Origin: Welwitschia mirabilis
Taxonomy: Eukaryota > Gnetophyta > Gnetopsida > Welwitschiales
DNA length: 64,000 nucleotides
Direction: 5' to 3'
Assembly (NCBI GenBank): GCA_051453625.1
Contig: JBOZIK010000001.1
Span: forward strand, 164,335,575 to 164,399,574
Position numbers and translations under genes: made by a program. This document shows, piece by piece, positions 48,370-61,010 of the stretch (position 1 is its first letter; every line of letters begins with the position of its first letter). The notes under the pieces were generated by a model, which ran no database searches, was not told where the DNA came from, and saw only the letters and a program-made list of their open reading frames with translations.

Positions 48370-48943
48370 TCTTACAAAAAAATGAAGGACTAGCATAGTA
48401 TGCATGCTATCCTATATTCAATAGTTATGAAATGGAAGAACATTAAGTGCATAATGCAAGAACAATGATAAAATAAAGTGCAACAAGAAAATGTAAAACG
48501 AATAGGACAAAGCAAGATATAATGGGATATGATAGGATTCCTACCTTCATAGAAAAGGAGATCCAATTTTCTTGTTATAGAAGGAAGAACAAATTAGAAG
48601 ACATTATAATTAGGATTTATCATACAATACTAGTACCATAGCCCATGAGTACTCATACTACCCAAAGTAACCAAAATTCAAATAATCCCATAAAGATTTT
48701 GATGCTACACAACTAAATGTGTTGAGATTTATAAAATAGTAATTCATAGGAGCCTTTCTAGAGACACTTATATAAGATTAAGATTAGATTTAAATAAGGA
48801 AACCCCTAAAATAATCACAATATGTCATTTATTATGTTTATTTCATGCTTATTTTGGCAATAATAATATTTAACAAATAACTAAATTAGACCATGGCTAA
48901 ACTTAGTAAAAAGATAAAAGGTAAATATAAAGCTCATATTCCA
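48370..48943 (-). mobile_element. 3' LTR of element D
   Basis: Shares with 52824-53389 CCTACCTTCATAG.AAAGG, GATGCTACA.AA.T.ATGTTG and the start TGGAATATGAGC. Confidence 0.8.
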
Positions 48944-48944
48944 A

Positions 48945-48960
48945 AAATCTTCCCCTTGAG
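48945..48960 (-). promoter_or_regulatory. Polypurine tract of element D
   Basis: Minus strand CTCAAGGGGAAGATTT one base before the 3' LTR. Confidence 0.65.
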
Positions 48961-50700
48961 TTAAAGTTGCCTATTGTATTTTTATATCAAATTCTTAATT
49001 TGTCTCTACTTAGGTATCTTTAACAAAGTTTTAAGAAGTTTAGACATCATCTAATTATCTTCAAACAAAGTCATTTTATCAACATATCTATTGGATTTAC
49101 TAAAGTATGAACCTTTTATAGATCAACATCCTTCCTTTATTTGTTTCTATATAAAGTGATACTTCACTTGTACATGCTTCAACCTCTTATGAATTGCTAG
49201 GTTATTTACTAAAAATATGGTACTTTGACTATTATTAAAAGTTAACATCTTTTCTTAATGTCTTCCTAATCCTTTCATAATGTTATTTAGCCAAGTTTTT
49301 TTCTTTACATGTTAAAAAACCAATGTACTCCACTTTAATAATTGAAATAGATACTACTAATTATAGCTTTGACTTCCTTGAAATATTTGCTCCTACCATT
49401 ACAAATATTTGATGTATCATGGACTTTTTCATATTAAAATCATTTATAAAATCTGAATAAAAATACCCTAGAACCATCTTCTCATTTTTGCTTTAGTAGA
49501 TAACAATCTTGAAGTTCCCTTAAAATGTGATAATCCACTAAAATACATTCTAATGCTTCTTTTCATGATTGCCTATGGATCTACTATATGATCCATAACA
49601 TTAGAAATAATGGGTCATATTCCCATAATTGCATACATCAATGTACCACCAACATTAGAGTATGATACATTATATGTATACTCCTTTTTCTTCTTAGTTT
49701 TTGGATACTACTGATAGAATAGTTTGAGATGCCTCCCAATGGGAGTTTTAATAGGTTTTGCATCTTGCATCCTAAATCTCTTAAGAATATTTTTGATATA
49801 TGATTTCTAAAACAAGTAAAACTTACTATATTTCCTTTCTTGAGTGATGTCCACATCAAGGATTAGCTTGACTTCATCCAAGTCCTTTCTTTTAAACTTT
49901 AATGATAAGAGATCCTTTAGATTCTTAATCTCCATTTTGTTCTTTTCTATAATGATTATGTCATTTATCTATAGAATAAAACATATTAGATAGTCGTATT
50001 TATATTTTTTACTATACACATAGGAATCTATGAGACTTATTTGGAAATCAATATTACACATGAAGAAATAAAATTATTATACTGTCACCTTGAACTCTAA
50101 TTTAATACATACAAGAACTTCTTGAGTTCGTGGATAATATTTTCCTTACCTTTTATCACAAATCACTTTGACTTATTCATGTAAATCTCTTATCGTAGTT
50201 CCTCATGTAAGAAAGTTATTCTTACATTCATATACTCTATCTCAAGATCATCTATTATAGCTAAAGGCAAAATAGGTTGGATTGATGCTAACTATACTAT
50301 ACATGCAAACACATCAGATATGTTTGCACCCATTTCTTGAATATAATACTTAGTAATCAATCTCACTTTTAATTGATTAATAAGTTCTAATGTAACATGC
50401 TTTATTTTGAACAACCATTTGTTAAATATATGTTTTCTTCTTTTTAAGAGCTCACCAACTTCCATAGTTTGATTTTTTAAGATAAATAACATATCTTCTT
50501 TCATTTCTACTTACCATTCATTCTTTTGAAAATTTTTCAATGCCTCTTGATAAGATATTGATTCATTCACATTAGAAAATAATGACCATAATGCATACTC
50601 ATCATGAAATCTAGTTTTTAAAATACCTTTTTTTGGTCTTAAAGATATTTAAATATCCACCTGAGGCTAAGTATCCTTCACCTAAATCTATTTATCAATA
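48961..50700 (-). pseudogene. Element D reverse transcriptase and RNase H
   Basis: Minus-strand blocks in order: FILKNQTMEV and HIFNKWLFKIK (50485-50400), IDDLEIEYMNVRITFLHEEL near 50255-50200 (the 'd.e..QMDVktAFLhG.L' block), EIYMNKSK-stop-FVIKGKENI near 50195-50140, HELKKFLYVLN near 50135-50100, INDIIIIEKNKMEIKNLKDL near 49970-49910 (where YVDD has become a stop followed by IND), DLDEVKLILDVDI near 49885-49850, VGGTLMYAIM near 49650-49620, and RNase H with STKAKMRRWF near 49500-49470, NNSQSTIFLVNNLAIHKRLKHVQV near 49245-49170. The last block matches 'Ds.SA..l.kNp..H.RtKHIdvryH'. Catalytic residues partly lost. Confidence 0.88.
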
Positions 50701-52400
50701 AAATCTTATTGCTAAGACTTTACTTTATTTTTCTCATCATCTTTACCTTTAGCAAGCTTCATATTTATAAAGAAATCCTTATTAAGTTAATTTACCTTAG
50801 CATTATGTTGGTTTTTATACTATATAAATGATAATTCCTTGAATATAACATTCCTATTAAATAAGATCTTTCTCAAGATAGGATTCTACATCTCTTAATG
50901 TCTTATTCATATCTTAGAAGGATTTAATTCTTATATTTTAGGTTAATATTAATTCTATAAATATTTAAAATGTATACAGATGTAGGACATATAAAGATCA
51001 TAATATGCTCAGAACTACTTAGTAATCCAATTTACACATTCTCTAGAGTCTTATCATTAATAGCAAGAGAACAGATTCTACTATCATGTAATGTTGATAA
51101 CCTTCATCTATAAGATTTTATCGAAATTACAAAAACTTATCATGATTTTATCAAGGTTTAATAGTTTACATTTCATCCTTTCTATAACTCCATTTTATTA
51201 TGGAGTTCCTATAACTATGAGTATCTCTTGATTTCTTCATACTCATGGTATGACTGTTTTTTCGAGATGTACTCTCTAATATAATTTATTTGAAGATACT
51301 TAATTTCTTTGTTAGTATTGATTTCTACCTAGGCCTCGAATTCCTTAAATTCAAGGAAAGCATAATATTTTTCTTTAAGAGAAAATATTCATGCCTTTTC
51401 TAATGTATTATTAATGATGGTAATGAAATATTATGCATCTCTAAAGATGCTTGAGAAAAAGGGCACAAAAAATTACTATGCACTAAATATAGGGTATCTT
51501 TAAGCCTTATTGTATTATGAAAAAAACTTTACTCTACATCATTTATCATGCAAATAATGCTTGCATAATAATATTTTATTTTTCATGGATTTGGAAGGAG
51601 AATCTTCTATATTAGTTTCTTTAATCTCTGCTCAATAATTTATTTAAAACATCTGTAATACAACATCAATGTAGCAAAATCTTCAACTATAGCGTTTACA
51701 TCTTCTATAGTTGTATTTGCATTCCCTTCAATCCTATATCCTAATAAATTATAGATATTTACTTTCTTATTAGCTTTATTTATGTTTTAAGAACCTTTAA
51801 TAACTTTTATCATGACATTCTTTATAATGAACTTGTAACCAAGTTCATTCCATACTTTAAGAGAGATGGGTTCCTCCTCATGTTTCGTGTATGTTCACAT
51901 TTGTGAAATTCTATACAACTCCATCATAAAAAGGGTACTAATACCAATAATTTTTTCTTCAGCATTTGTTCCCATCAAAAGTTATCCTTCATCAATTTCT
52001 TGATATGTGTAAAACCAATATGTTTTAGAAGTAATATGTAATAAAGCTCTCAAATCAATATTCCATTCACTTCCTTAAGGTGATATTTTGAATGTGACTA
52101 CATCTCTAGACTCTTCATTATTCGTTTCTTGTCCTTTACACGTTTAAACTTTAATCCAGAAATTTACTTATAAGAACTTCTATTTATGATTCATTCTCTA
52201 TCTAATAAGCCTTTACTAACTATTTTGCATTAGTACACTTCATTTGATCTTTGGAAAGAGTGTTTTACTCATTATCTCCAATTATATGGTATCCTTTTTA
52301 CAGAAAGGTCATGACAAGAGGCTTATAACACAATTGAATAAATTTGAAAAGGATAAGAGATTAATCCTTTTCTTTAAGTTCCTTCTCAATGCTTGATAGA
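50701..52400 (-). pseudogene. Element D integrase and pre-integrase region
   Basis: The position is right for integrase. The clearest block is NGVIERMKCKLLN near 51195-51160 (the 'QQNGvaER.nrtl' block), preceded by an NQEILIVIGTP stretch. The zinc-finger and the DDE residues are not readable because of decay. Assignment rests on order within the element. Confidence 0.6.
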
Positions 52401-52790
52401 TGGTATAGTATGTTATTTAAAGCATTCAAATAATCCACTAAGGAGATTTATTCCTTCATCTTAAAGTCATTGAGATCAAACCTCAAGGATAGCTTATTAA
52501 TCAACTACATATATAATCTTTTCAACTTTATCTAGACTCTTGTATCATATTTTATCCTTATTAAATTAAATGAAACATGATCTACAAGACTTAGTTTGAT
52601 GGTACTTTAAGCCCTTGTATCGAGATCCTCCTAGTCTTCATTAAACATGTCAATATACTTATTTGCTTATAATTCCTTATGAAATCCTCATATAATAAGG
52701 AGATCTCTTATTTAAATTTTTCAAAATTTAAAGTTATTTTTGTTGTTAAAGTCCTCCACCTCAAACTTTGCATTCAACATCTTCAAAGTA
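52401..52790 (-). pseudogene. Element D gag
   Basis: Begins right after the primer-binding site with MLNAKFEVEDFNNKNNF near 52780-52730 (copia 'kfevekF.G.nnf.lW' start), then RLYM-stop-LINKLSLRFDLNDFKMKE near 52520-52455 ('nrl.Lk..Ly.lkm.eg.s') and LVDYLNALNNILYHLSSIEKE near 52445-52385. Frameshifts between blocks. Confidence 0.8.
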
Positions 52791-52806
52791 ACTCTAAGCA
52801 TAACCA

Positions 52807-52822
52807 CCTACTTTACTACCAA
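52807..52822 (-). promoter_or_regulatory. Primer-binding site of element D
   Basis: Minus strand TTGGTAGTAAAGTAGG against the initiator-Met type TTGGTATCAGAGCAGG: two C-to-T, one G-to-A and one T-to-G change. It directly follows the LTR. Confidence 0.7.
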
Positions 52823-52823
52823 T

Positions 52824-53389
52824 TATTACAAAAATAAAGAACTTGTGTAGTATAAAGAATATACTAGATTAACTATTTATAAAACAAAAGAATGTAAAGT
52901 ACAAAACATGAAAACAACAATGGCAAAACAACATGTAGTAAAGAAGAATAAAAGATACAAGACATAATAAGATTTAATGTGATTTAATGATGTGCCTACC
53001 TTCATAGGAAAGGGGATTAACATTTTACATTATAAAAGTAAGAAAAAATTACTAGAAATTACATATTCACTATATGATATAGTAGTAGAATCCTATCTTA
53101 TAACTAGCCACATTTGCTCACTCAAATCACTTACAACTCTAGATGATTAAATAATGTTTGTGATGCTACATAATTGATGTTGTAATATGCTAAAACCTCA
53201 TGTATGAGAGCACTACTTAGGATTAGGTTTATAGTTAAATTAAAAAATTTCTAAAATAATCATTCTTTATTACTTGCTAAGTTTGATTCATGCTTAACTT
53301 GGATATGATAATATTTAGCTAATATCTAATTTAGAGTGGGGCTAAATTTAAGAAAAATATAAAAGAATAAATTTAAGGCTCATATTCCA
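52824..53389 (-). mobile_element. 5' LTR of element D
   Basis: Pairs with 48370-48943; starts TGGAATATGAGCC on the minus strand and ends TGTAATA before the primer-binding site. Confidence 0.8.
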
Positions 53390-56300
53390 TTAGCATGATA
53401 CCCAAAGTTTATATTGAACATGTAAAAATCATAGGATTGAATCCGAACCATGCTCAATCACCATTATTAGAATCAAGAACACATAACTCTACTAATAATA
53501 GGTGGTATAATTAATGGAATACTCATACTTCATTTATGAGGTTATGGATTTAAACATTTTAATTCCCTACTTGAATTACAATAAGGCCTTTAACATAATC
53601 AAATCATCATTTAGATGATTATGAGGGCTACACTTTCAAGAGGTGTTACAGCCACTAAAAGTTTTAAGTTTAACATGCCCCTAAAACATATAAATTTACT
53701 ATATATATTTCATCTTGCAATAACAAACTATGCTATGTATATTATATTTTATTCTATCCTTTACATGAACACATAACAAGGCATGTGGACCATATTTCAA
53801 TAATATGACAAACAAATAATGATATAATGGCTATAATTACATGTTCTTTTTAGTTGTGAAAATAAAGCTAAATATTATTAATAAAGAAAATTTCTAATTA
53901 ATGACTACCAATTTGGACTATATGTCTTAAAGGACTTTAATGATGATAAATCAAATCTTATTTCAAAATTTAAATAGGATGAAAAAACAAAATAATAAAA
54001 ATGCAAACTAGAATGCCTAATTAATTGTTTGAAAATTTTCATGATAAATTAATCCTAAAATTATTTTTAAGTAGTTGATAAAAAACCCACATAAAATAAT
54101 AGATTTTATAATATAGCAAGCCTAATTTTTTCATAGCATTAATATATTGGTAGCTATGTCCTTAGTTAAGGACATATTAAATTATATTATTATTTTTCTC
54201 TATTATTATGATATTTTTAAAGCAAGTTTTAAAGAGCCTTATGATTAAATGCCAAGTACCCATAGCCCCTTAAATTCTAGATTATTTTGGAAATGTTACT
54301 ATCTAAATCATAAAACACATGAAACATACTAAAAAATATAATTAAAAAAAGTAGCTAACATTTTCTCTTACTCTTGGTAGCTAACCATGTCTTTGCTATG
54401 ATTTGTTAAGCCTTTGGAAATTTGTAGACAAATTTGTAGCATAATAAGCCTTACAACTATAGCTATTCTTATTATTAATTGCTAAAACATCAATTTTAAT
54501 TAATATTTTTGAACTATGTTTTAGGATTATTAAGTACATCTATTTTAGAAATATCATTGACCTCTTATGATAAATGATCTCATCATTCTTAATGAGTTCC
54601 ATATATCAAGTTTGATCTATTAACATATTATGTTGGCTATGAGTTTCCTAATAAATTATTCCTAAATAAGAAATCAACTTGACATTATTTTTTCTCTTAA
54701 TTTTTTATGAAAGATGAATTCATTATAAATGATAATAAGTATCATTTATGTGATGGCCATAAATGATGTAGGATATTTTAAGATTCTAGTCATAAATATA
54801 AACTTAATCATTAATCTAATTAACACAAGTAATTATCTCCTTCAACTATTAAGCTTTATAAAATATAATGAAAAATGTCATACACTTATTTATGCTTTAA
54901 ATTTATGCTCTTTATTTTTTTTTTCTTTTTTGCTTTTTGGTCTTTCATTTATAAAAAAGCCCATATACTTATCTATTTCCTTGTAATGCTTAATAGAACC
55001 ATTGTCCATGACTCAAATCTCTCTCTTTTAACTTAATCTTATCTTTAAGGATGATGTCCTAGGGGGCAAGCATTATTTAACACTTTTATTTTCTAAAATT
55101 AAAGAGTATTATCAATAAAAGATTTCATCTTTTAACTTTTAAATTAACTTCTAATGCATTTCCCAAAAGGGAAAACCTCCTTCTCTTCATATCCATTGGG
55201 CTTTTCATAATTACATACATTTGCTAGGTTAGTTTAAACTAGTTAGGCTATTAGAATTATCTAAGTTAATATCCATTCTAATATTTTCCTCCCATCTAAT
55301 ATCTCCTATTATATGGAGGATATTTCCTAAGGTTAATTGCTAATAAAATCTAATAATTTATAAAAATACATAAAAATACTATAAACCCCACTAAAGTATT
55401 AGAAATGTGAAAATGATAACCTAAAGACTTAGTTTTAATCATTCATTTACAAAAAAAAAAAAATCTTACTAAAGGAATAGTTAATATGATTAGTAATCTA
55501 ATAAACTTAATTCAAATTGGACTACCAAGATCACATCTTAATAAAGGAAAACTTGAATGCTTTAAGTTGAAGATTTATACATTTCCACTATACACATAAT
55601 ATACCTTCTAAAGAAGGAAATAGATAAATGCATTAGAAAATAAACTATAATACTAAAATATCATGTTTTTCTAAGAACTACTAATATTCTAGCATATGTT
55701 TAGCTACATATACTGGAGTAGGGAAAAGATATTACCAATTTTTCAAGTTATGCTATAATAAAGACAGCATTAAAAATAAATTTTTTTAATTTTTCATTAA
55801 TTTTAATTCTACAATACAATACATAGTAGATGCATGTCTATAAAACCAACTAATACAAATTAATGTTTCTTCTGTAGGTAATATTAAAGTGTAACGGATG
55901 CTCAAGATTTTAATTTAGGGAGAACTAGAGCTATAATGTGCTACCTTGGTGGATCTCTAATAAAGAATCATTTCTCACTTTCTTTCCTTACCAAAATACA
56001 TTCATTTTAATTAGGCTTTCTCATTTATATTTTGCTCTCTTATTTCTTGTTAGTTTGTTTCTTTTCTTGCTCCTTCAAACTAGCTACATTAGTTAGGTTA
56101 TTTATGAATCTTAGCTTATCCCTTCCATTACTTATGCTCATGAGAAGTAGTAATTTTACTAGTAATATTTATTAATAGTAATATACATAAAAAACTAAAT
56201 ATTAACATAAAATTACCAATTAAATTAAATGATAAGTATAACTTTGGATTTAGTTTAGATTTAGAACACATTCTTAAAAATTAAAATTAGACATTAGATT

Positions 56301-56399
56301 ATTATTAATCATTATCCCCATGCTCAAGCGTTTTTTAATTCCTTAACAAAAATTATAATTTATGCAAAAATATATAACTCCTACTTTCTAATTCTTTTC
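53390..56399. other. AT-rich sequence, no gene recognised
   Basis: The + strand ORF 54729-54986 (85 codons) is almost entirely Ile, Leu, Asn and Ser with no domain. A poly-A run occurs at 55450-55461. Confidence 0.45.
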
Positions 56400-58600
56400 T
56401 TAATGATAAAGAGATAGCCTTCTTCTAACTCTAATTTTATTGTTTACCAAGACTATTAGGTTGAGTTTCTTTCTTGTTTTATTTGAGCTAAGATCTTTCT
56501 TTATTCTTCTAGGAGTATAGGGTATCCTAAATTGATTTATTCTAGCCTCTTTAATTCCTTACATTTAATTGAGATGACTTTCCTCCCTTCCCTACCTCTT
56601 AATGGGTCTCAAACCGACTTAGCTTATTTTCTTTTTATCTTAGATGTAGAAGGGGCTTTATGACACATGGTTGATTTTGATGTTATCTCAATTTTCATGT
56701 TTCTTTCTTTGGAATTCTACCTAATTAGAATCTTACAAATTGTTGTATCATTCCCTTTTTTCATTTTTACAAAATTGTTTTCAAAATTATCTCATAGATT
56801 ATTCTTATTATTTCTAATTTAATCTTTATAAAGGCATCATTGTGAATCTTGAGATGAGATTGCAAAAAGTTTCACATATGTTCTACATTTATTTATGATA
56901 CTATAATATTGGAAAAATGTATTATCTATAATATTTTGAACTCCTTTTATAAATAATTGTACCTTCGTTTGATTAAATTCTCTTTTGAACTTATTTAGCT
57001 CTGTACCCTAGATTGAAAAATTCTAGAAATTTTTTCTTATCCCTTAAAAGTCTTAAATAATATTTTCTAATTATTATTAAATTTATTTATAAATTCATGT
57101 AATTTTTAAGGGTAGTAATGCAAAATTTAGTGTATAGATAGTTTTTCATGTCTAAAGCCTACTCTTTTCTTCACTATGACCTCCATGGTTTTTAGCTCAT
57201 GTAGCACCCTCATGTTCTTTTTTATACAAATTTTGAAGTATCAATTGGATTTATTTTATATAATTATTCTATTATTATTTCTTATATTGAAAAAGGATTT
57301 ATCCATAAATTTTCTTACTACATTTATTTTCTTCACATACAAGTTAATATTGCATATTTATTTTATTTCAACCTTCTCAAAGAAGGTATTCAGAATATAT
57401 AAGAGATTTTCATCTATTGAAGCATATTTAGGATCTCATTGAAATGATATGTTATTACTTTTGCTAGTTTCTAAACTTCATTTTTTAATTTTTAATAAAA
57501 ATAGCTTTACCATTAAGCTGGCAGCAACGTAAGAAGAAGTTTATTTTCCTATAGAATTTTTCCTTTTTAATATTTTTTAAGAGATTTATTTTCTTCCAAT
57601 TTTTTTCTAATAAACCTTTTATTAGGTTCTAGCGTTATTTAATAAGAGTTATTTAATTTAATTCTTATATCCACTTTTGCTTACAATTATTATCCTTTAT
57701 TAGAATATTCATATATTTTTCATTCATTCCTTAGATATCTATTTACATCTTTTCTAAATACTTTATATTTTAAGGTAGAGATCCTTCATTTTACATGAAT
57801 GTAATAAAAAATTTTTATGCTTAACATAATAAGTATCATACTTCTTTCCCATAGAATGTTTTAATTCTTCTTTATTTTTAAATAGAGCTTTAGGAAAATT
57901 TATTTCATGTAGATTTATTTCTAATTTAAAATCCGTTCATATGCCATTATTAATTTTACATTGGCCTTCTTATAAGGATCTAAAATATGGACTCTCTTAG
58001 CTCTGTTGGTTATTTATTATTCTAGTTTATTAATTTTACTTTTTCACTTTTCTAATTGATATATTAAAAATTCATTTCCAAATTTTAAGCATGCCCCTTG
58101 ATTTTATAGTTTAGTAATATCATCTTTTATTCTCTTAAAAACTTGCTCTTGCCTTTGAAAGAATTTAAATAATTATACAAACTATCAATTTTATCTTCCT
58201 CTAATGCTTTGGATAATGATTCTAGCTAAGAAGAATAGGTGGGAAGAAGCTACTCTATAGTAAATTAATCTACTCCTTCTACTACTATAGCTAGTGCAGG
58301 TAAGCCTATGCCTTATGGAATGTCTGAAGCTTCACTTGGTCTTGGTTAGCATAGTACTTGTGTTAAACTCTATTCTTGCATTACTTTTAAAATACTTAAT
58401 TCTTTGTCTCCAGGTAAGGATTGAATATTTAATTTAATTTAGGGATTATTCACTTTAGGATTGATTCTTTTTTATTTAAGAATCATTATTACCAAGTAAG
58501 GAATCCTATTCTAATGACTTCAAATACTCCAAATTATGTCATTTTTATTGTATGTCTTAAGAAATTCTAAAGATACCCCTAACTATATTGACATTTTTCT
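56400..58600 (-). pseudogene. Unidentified decayed coding-like stretch
   Basis: I do not recognise this. On the minus strand several separate frames give charged, helix-prone pieces rather than the Phe/Leu/Ile composition of chance ORFs here: SLSKALEEDKIDSLYNYLNS near 58220-58160, RIKDDITKL near 58140-58115, KKANVKLIMAYERILN near 57985-57935, ELNKFKREFNQTKVQLFIKG near 57005-56945 and KVISIKCKELKRLE near 56590-56550. This could be the remnant of a long coiled-coil-rich protein, such as a gag or structural protein of a retroelement, but no catalytic domain was found. Confidence 0.3.
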
Positions 58601-58889
58601 ATCTTTATAAATCATTGATAACCTCTACTAGTTATAGCCTATGTAAGCTTATTACTTTATTTGTTAAGGATAAAAACTAGGTTACTAATCATAATTCTAA
58701 TTATTATAAGTAATTCAAGATTAAATTTATTATCAAAATTAATTATACTTTATTTATTTCAAATTATTTTTAATATAGTCATACTTAACTTAGCATCTTC
58801 TTTTCTATTGAAACTTTTTATTAACTTTTTCTCTATTGGCAAATGTAGTATATTTTTAATATCTTCTTAAGAGAAGGAAATCCTATATT

Positions 58890-59422
58890 TTTTTACTATT
58901 GTAATTAATCCCCTATCATCTTTAACACATTTCATNNNNNNNNNNNNNNNNNNNNNNNNNNNNNNNNNNNNNNNNNNNNNNNNNNNNNNNNNNNNNNNNN
59001 NNNNNNNNNNNNNNNNNNNNNNNNNNNNNNNNNNNNNNNNNNNNNNNNNNNNNNNNNNNNNNNNNNNNNNNNNNNNNNNNNNNNNNNNNNNNNNNNNNNN
59101 NNNNNNNNNNNNNNNNNNNNNNNNNNNNNNNNNNNNNNNNNNNNNNNNNNNNNNNNNNNNNNNNNNNNNNNNNNNNNNNNNNNNNNNNNNNNNNNNNNNN
59201 NNNNNNNNNNNNNNNNNNNNNNNNNNNNNNNNNNNNNNNNNNNNNNNNNNNNNNNNNNNNNNNNNNNNNNNNNNNNNNNNNNNNNNNNNNNNNNNNNNNN
59301 NNNNNNNNNNNNNNNNNNNNNNNNNNNNNNNNNNNNNNNNNNNNNNNNNNNNNNNNNNNNNNNNNNNNNNNNNNNNNNNTTTACTATTGTAATTAATCCC
59401 CTATCATATTTAACACATTTCA
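58890..59422. repeat. 444-N gap (58936-59379) with duplicated flanks
   Basis: TTTACTATTGTAATTAATCC plus the following 23 bases up to ATTTCAT is present on both sides (58893-58935 and 59380-59422) with one mismatch. Confidence 0.8.
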
Positions 59423-60120
59423 TATTTTTATTAAACTTAAAAACTAATTTTGCATTATATTTCTTATTGAAAGCTACCTACTACATCATTTCAATTTAAT
59501 ACTTCTTTATTCAAATTCTAAGGGGGATAGGTTGGAGAGTATTTATTCAAAATTTATTAATAAAATTACTTTACATTCTAAAAATAAATAATTTTTAAAG
59601 TTAAATAAATTCTTATTTCAACTTAATTTCAAAAAAGACAAAATTTATCTCTAATGAATGAAGAAATTTCTTTTTTTATTACAGGTAAATATTAGTTCAT
59701 TTCATATGAATTTATATTTAAAAGTAAACCCATGATATCAAATTAATTTTTGAGTTTTATATAAAATAGTAAAATTTCCTTACTATAAACTTTAAAATTT
59801 TAAGCAAATGTGGATGTTAGAATTTCAAATGCAAACATAAATTACCTATTTTTATCTAATCCTTTTACCAGGATAAATTATACACACTCTTGAATAAAAC
59901 CAGAGAGAGTAGCTAATACTGGAGTAACCATGGAAATAAATTCTTTTCTTCTCATACCTCCCTATTTTCTAAAGAATTAGGTTTACTCTAACTTATTTTC
60001 TTATGTAAGTTTACAAAGTTAGAATAACTCACGCTATACCTTGTATGTTTACTTACCATTATTTAAGAATGTTTTGAGATCTAATTTTTAAGTTAGGTAA
60101 GCACAACACACAACATAACA
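59423..60120 (+). mobile_element. Probable 5' LTR end of element E (left limit unknown)
   Basis: The stretch ends CACAACACACAACATAACA at 60120, two bases before a primer-binding site, as expected for the 3' end of an LTR. No partner LTR was found in the window, so neither its start nor the element's end can be placed. Confidence 0.45.
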
Positions 60121-60122
60121 TT

Positions 60123-60142
60123 TTGGCATCATTACTAAGGAT
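60123..60142 (+). promoter_or_regulatory. Primer-binding site of element E
   Basis: TTGGCATCATTACTAAGGAT. Against the Athila-type site all seven differences are C-to-T or G-to-A. Confidence 0.6.
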
Positions 60143-60774
60143 GAATTCAATATTTCTAGAAAGAAAGTAAGACTTTGAAATATCAAGTTCTATATAAAAT
60201 GCAAGATGATATTATTCTTTTAATGTATTACTTTCTTTTGGTATTATACAATAGTACCAAGTTTTGAGTTTACAAGCTTTGCTTAATTGTACTTTTATTA
60301 GTTGTAACATATCTTCCTTTATTTTTTTAGCAATTAGATTTGATAAATAAATGTACACCTTATGCTTTAATGTAATTTTGGAAATTACAACCTAAAATAT
60401 TTATTTATCACATACCTTTCAGTGTTGATAAATCTTGGTTTTATGGAAGGCAAAATAACTATACTTGAAATTTTTATAAAACATGAAAAGTGTTTTCCAT
60501 TAGAAAATTATGCTTCTATGGAGGAAAAACGAGACCTTTACATGAAATTCATGCTATAATAAGAAGGAATCTACAATTGAAGAATAATTCCATGGATGGT
60601 AAGAAACCTTTAGCTGAAATATTTTCTAAAATTAGGAAATGTAAGTCTCTTTAAGAAACCTTAATTAATAGAAAGAAGAACTTTTCTCTTAAAGGATGTT
60701 ATTGGAACTAGAACTTATTCCTATTTTAACTCTTCCTATTTTTCCCATTCCTATAAATTCCTAGGAGTTACCTA
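60143..60774 (+). mobile_element. Element E interior, left of the plastid-like patch
   Basis: No readable domain. The boundary between retroelement and plastid-like sequence cannot be placed. Confidence 0.35.
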
Positions 60775-60848
60775 GAGTTAGTAGCTCAGTGGAAAAGAGT
60801 TCATGGTTCCAGACCATGAGTTCAAGGGTTCAAATCCCTTCTAGCTCA
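60775..60848 (+). tRNA. tRNA-like gene, anticodon CCA as written; probably decayed plastid trnR-CCG
   Basis: A complete 74-base cloverleaf: acceptor GAGTTAG/CTAGCTC (one G-U pair), D stem GCTC/GAGT, anticodon stem CATGG/CCATG with loop TTCCAGA, five-base variable loop, T stem AAGGG/CCCTT with loop TTCAAAT, discriminator A, no encoded CCA. The anticodon as it stands (60809-60811) is CCA, which would be tRNA-Trp. It does not look like the plant nuclear or plastid tRNA-Trp I know. One G-to-A change would turn the anticodon CCG of plastid tRNA-Arg into CCA. The psbL piece nearby on the opposite strand supports a plastid origin. Good A- and B-box-like sequences are present, but activity in the nucleus is not implied. 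Confidence 0.7.
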
Positions 60849-60922
60849 GATTCTAAAAGATAAAGATTAATATCTTTTTTTTTTTGTATAGGTTTTTTCT
60901 TCATTAACCAAGGCAAATTATA
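60849..60922 (+). other. Hairpin plus T-run after the tRNA
   Basis: AAGATA...TATCTT (60858-60877) followed by a run of T. This resembles plastid or pol III-type 3' ends but may be chance in AT-rich DNA. Confidence 0.3.
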
Positions 60923-61010
60923 ATCCTTTTAATTTGAAAAGTGGAATAGAATCATAATGTTTCAAAAGAAAAGAATTTTTTCTTTATTTCAATTTGAAAA
61001 TTTCTTTGTT

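Larger units (their letters stand above)
48370..53389 (-). mobile_element. Element D: complete but decayed Tork/Tnt1-like Ty1-copia element
   Basis: All structural parts are present on the minus strand: 5' LTR (53389-52824), primer-binding site (52822-52807), gag, integrase, RT, RNase H, polypurine tract (48960-48945) and 3' LTR (48943-48370). Total 5.0 kb and 0.57 kb LTRs are typical of this copia lineage. Both LTRs begin TGGAATATGAGC. Numerous stops and frameshifts make it inactive. No matching target duplication was found at the ends (TTAGC against ATGTT). Confidence 0.85.

Noticed and set aside
60775-60848. Functional nuclear tRNA-Trp(CCA)
   Set aside because: The fold and anticodon allow it, but the sequence is unlike plant tRNA-Trp and lies beside plastid psbL; a decayed plastid tRNA-Arg(CCG) is simpler.
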